From JBCBST01 sp039819115 (GTDB lineage Bacteria; Bacteroidota; Rhodothermia; Balneolales; Balneolaceae): 27,520 nt of DNA. This document shows, piece by piece, positions 26,070-27,520 of this stretch. A program made the translations under genes and the position numbers. Location: contig JBCBST010000036.1 in assembly GCA_039819115.1 (NCBI GenBank), positions 1 through 27,520 of the forward strand, read 5' to 3'. Position 1 is the stretch's first letter. Each line of letters begins with the position of its first letter. The notes beneath the pieces were generated by a model. It ran no database searches, was not told the origin of the DNA, and worked only from the letters and a program-made list of their open reading frames with translations.

Positions 26070-27113
26070 TTATTCACTGGTCATGATAAACAAAGGCTGC
26101 ATTTCGAAGCTTTTGTAATGAGGGCGTAGTCGCTCTGTGTTGTAATGTTTTTCCACATTCACCAGCTTTTTCTGGCTGGTCACAATGTCGATGGGTACGT
26201 TATCGTACCGTCCGTTTTTAAGCACAACCAGACGTCCATGAATGTTTTGCTCAATCAGATCCATGGCCAGGTTACCATATGCCATAGGAACAACGGAATC
26301 GATGGCATCGGGATCACCGCCACGTACCAGGTATCCCAGTTTCTGATTGATGATATTTACTTTCTTGCCTCCATTATACTTGGCGGATCGTTGTTTAATC
26401 TCTTCAGCGAGTAAATCACCGATTCCGCCCAGCTTTTTATGACCGTAGGCATCGGTGGTGGCATCCTGGAATACCATTTCACCGCCTTCAAACATGGCTC
26501 CTTCCGATACCAGCAGCATAGAGTAATTGCTGGGGTGTTTTTTCCGATCGTAGTCCAACAGCTCCGTAAGGTGTTCCATATCGAATTTATATTCAGGAAT
26601 CACGCAACGGCTGGCAGCACCGGCCATCGTTGGTAGCATGGCTGTGAAACCGGCATACCGGCCGAATACTTCCATAACGAGAAAACGTTCATGAGAACCA
26701 GCCGATGTTCTAAGGGTATTGGCGAGTTGTATGGTCCGTGTGATGCAGGTACTGAACCCAATACAATAATCGGTTCCGGGCACATCATTATCCATGGTTT
26801 TGGGTAGTGCCACCACTTTTACCCCTTCGGTATACAGACGTACTCCATAGCTCAGGGTGTCATCTCCACCAATCGGGATTAAATAATCTACTCCAACAAA
26901 CTCCAGGTTTTTTAAGACTTCAGAGGTGAGGTCGTTTACCTCTTCTGTAAATGTTTCTTTAAGGTGTTCGGGTACGGCTTCCTTTTTCACGTGGCTTGGC
27001 CGTGTTCTGGATGTGTGTAAAAAGGTTCCCCCTGTCCGTCCGGCTTTATTTACGATTTCTTCGGTTAGCTCTATATAGGAGTTTGAGTTATCTGCTTTTT
27101 TATCGCGGACCAA
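26070..27113 (-). CDS. pfkA: 6-phosphofructokinase, N-terminally truncated, PPi-type signatures
   Basis: This 347-residue frame is group-A phosphofructokinase from the middle of the N-terminal lobe onward. Present are RTGGTFLHTSR (26-36), IPIGGDD (phosphate-donor site), LPKTMDNDVPGTD, the catalytic and hexose-phosphate motif MEVFGRYAG, and LGYLVRGGDP. The GGDxPGxN loop that should open the protein, with roughly 45 residues, is missing. The frame can only begin at TTG 27113, preceded at once by an in-frame TAG, and there is no Shine-Dalgarno. The Asp in GGDD and the Lys in PKTMDND are the residues that mark PPi-dependent rather than ATP-dependent enzymes in this family. As it stands the gene is probably inactive, or artificially cut by a bad join. 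Confidence 0.85.
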   Translation of the reverse strand: MVRDKKADNSNSYIELTEEIVNKAGRTGGTFLHTSRTRPSHVKKEAVPEHLKETFTEEVNDLTSEVLKNLEFVGVDYLIPIGGDDTLSYGVRLYTEGVKVVALPKTMDNDVPGTDYCIGFSTCITRTIQLANTLRTSAGSHERFLVMEVFGRYAGFTAMLPTMAGAASRCVIPEYKFDMEHLTELLDYDRKKHPSNYSMLLVSEGAMFEGGEMVFQDATTDAYGHKKLGGIGDLLAEEIKQRSAKYNGGKKVNIINQKLGYLVRGGDPDAIDSVVPMAYGNLAMDLIEQNIHGRLVVLKNGRYDNVPIDIVTSQKKLVNVEKHYNTERLRPHYKSFEMQPLFIMTSE

Positions 27114-27365
27114 GTACTAACCCATGCTTTCAATTTAAAGCAACGCCTTACAACGCTCAAGAACAGTCAGCAAAACCAAAAATCTACACTGAGTGAACTC
27201 AATAAGGCGCTGGGCCATGTTGAACAAAAATTCAATCCGGAATTTAAGGAGAACTTTAGCGACTGGTTGGATGATCGGATGGAACAGTGGCAGAAGGGGC
27301 GGTGTGGCAAGGAAGAACTCCAAGTCCTGCTACGGATTCTCGGGCAAGCCGTAAACATTCAGTAA
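27087..27365 (+). pseudogene. Headless C-terminal fragment of an unrecognised gene
   Basis: This frame is open from 27087 to a TAA at 27363-27365, with no ATG in its first 70 codons. From about 27121 it has protein-like codon use and a strongly helical, charged product, including LSELNKALGHVEQKFNPEF, FSDWLDDRMEQWQKGRCG and LQVLLRILGQAVNIQ. The part before about 27120 is merely antisense to pfk. I do not recognise the family. The missing start, next to the missing pfk start, suggests that both genes were cut at one junction. Confidence 0.4.
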
Positions 27366-27520
27366 GTTTATCGAGGTCGTCAACGCCATTGTCGAGGTGG
27401 TAGCTGATCGATCCATCGGCGATCGATTGCCGTCTGCGAACGGGTTGTCATCCCTCGGCTGGGAGGGTAGCGTGACAACGATAATTAAAACGGCTGGCAA
27501 CACCTGCTGCGAAAAAAGGG
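27366..27520. other. GC-rich terminal stretch without an assignable gene
   Basis: The last 155 bases are visibly more GC-rich up to about 27470 than the rest of the window. They contain two near-palindromes, GATCGATC (27406-27413) and CGATCGAT (27420-27427), and the nested hairpin at 27444-27479. A minus-strand frame (27256-27447) encodes SISYHLDNGVDDLDKL and the following TECLRLARES with natural-looking codons. It is headless and overlaps the other fragment by 110 nt, so I do not call it a gene. Confidence 0.4.
27444..27479. repeat. Nested hairpin
   Basis: Outer arms GTTGTCA (27444-27450) and TGACAAC (27473-27479) enclose a second stem CCCTC (27452-27456) / GAGGG (27463-27467) with a 6-nt loop. 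One base bulges on the left and five on the right. No T-run follows in either direction, so it is not an ordinary intrinsic terminator. Confidence 0.6.

Noticed and set aside
27256..27447. Minus-strand frame resembling the C-terminus of a class V aminotransferase (SISYHLDNGVDDLDKL)
   Set aside because: The resemblance is short, an in-frame TGA closes it upstream, it has no start, and it overlaps the better-looking plus-strand fragment by 110 nt.
27444..27479. Integron attC site
   Set aside because: The outer arms do not fit the GTTRRRY/RYYYAAC core and no integron cassette gene is adjacent.
27087..27520. Diversity-generating retroelement (accessory protein plus template repeat)
   Set aside because: No reverse transcriptase or variable-repeat copy is present, and the fragment does not resemble Avd as far as I can tell.

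Overview
The window looks like chromosome from a member of the Bacteroidota/Balneolota/Rhodothermota (FCB) group. The evidence is a type IX secretion protein PorQ, an MlaEFD-type MCE transporter without MlaB or MlaC, an Mrp that lacks the usual CxxC, and many short intergenic gaps. Base composition is moderate (roughly mid-40s % GC by eye). Several genes have good Shine-Dalgarno sequences, and these fix the starts of the LysM, mlaD, ppiD and ppdK genes. I see no CRISPR array, tRNA, rRNA, prophage or intact insertion sequence.

Layout. (1) 111-2030: a membrane histidine kinase (+) converges with an ECF sigma factor (-). (2) 7442-2166, minus strand: a tight six-gene array, porQ, a TrkA-type K+ channel, aroC, a small TPR protein, a LysM/RlpA-like cell-wall protein and a CPBP membrane protease, with gaps of 6 nt or less or overlaps. 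(3) 7535-9968, plus: mlaE-mlaF-mlaD lipid transporter. (4) 10099-13715, plus: ppiD-like periplasmic chaperone, a clear intrinsic terminator, then ribD-ribE. (5) 16324-13913, minus: radC then argS. (6) 17126-16413, minus: DUF2975 membrane protein plus YozG-like HTH regulator, preceded by a perfect 17-bp inverted repeat. (7) 17334-21564: mrp (-), a secreted glycerophosphodiesterase (+), mnmE (-) and a small outer-membrane barrel (+), packed head-to-head and tail-to-tail. (8) 24229-21566 ppdK, 25968-24421 a POT peptide transporter and 27113-26070 a phosphofructokinase, all minus.

Themes. Envelope biogenesis dominates: PorQ, LysM/RlpA, MlaEFD, PpiD, the CPBP protease, the beta-barrel and GDPD. 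The right side carries two enzymes of pyrophosphate-linked glycolysis: PPDK and a phosphofructokinase with PPi-type active-site signatures.

The oddest place is the right end. The phosphofructokinase has lost its N-terminus. About 10-30 nt further on, a plus-strand reading frame that looks like real coding also begins without a start codon, so two headless genes meet back to back at about 27,090-27,125. The last 150 bases are more GC-rich and hold a nested hairpin. This is either a recombination or insertion junction or a chimeric assembly join. Otherwise the window is mostly core housekeeping, and I did not find a convincing new multi-gene system.
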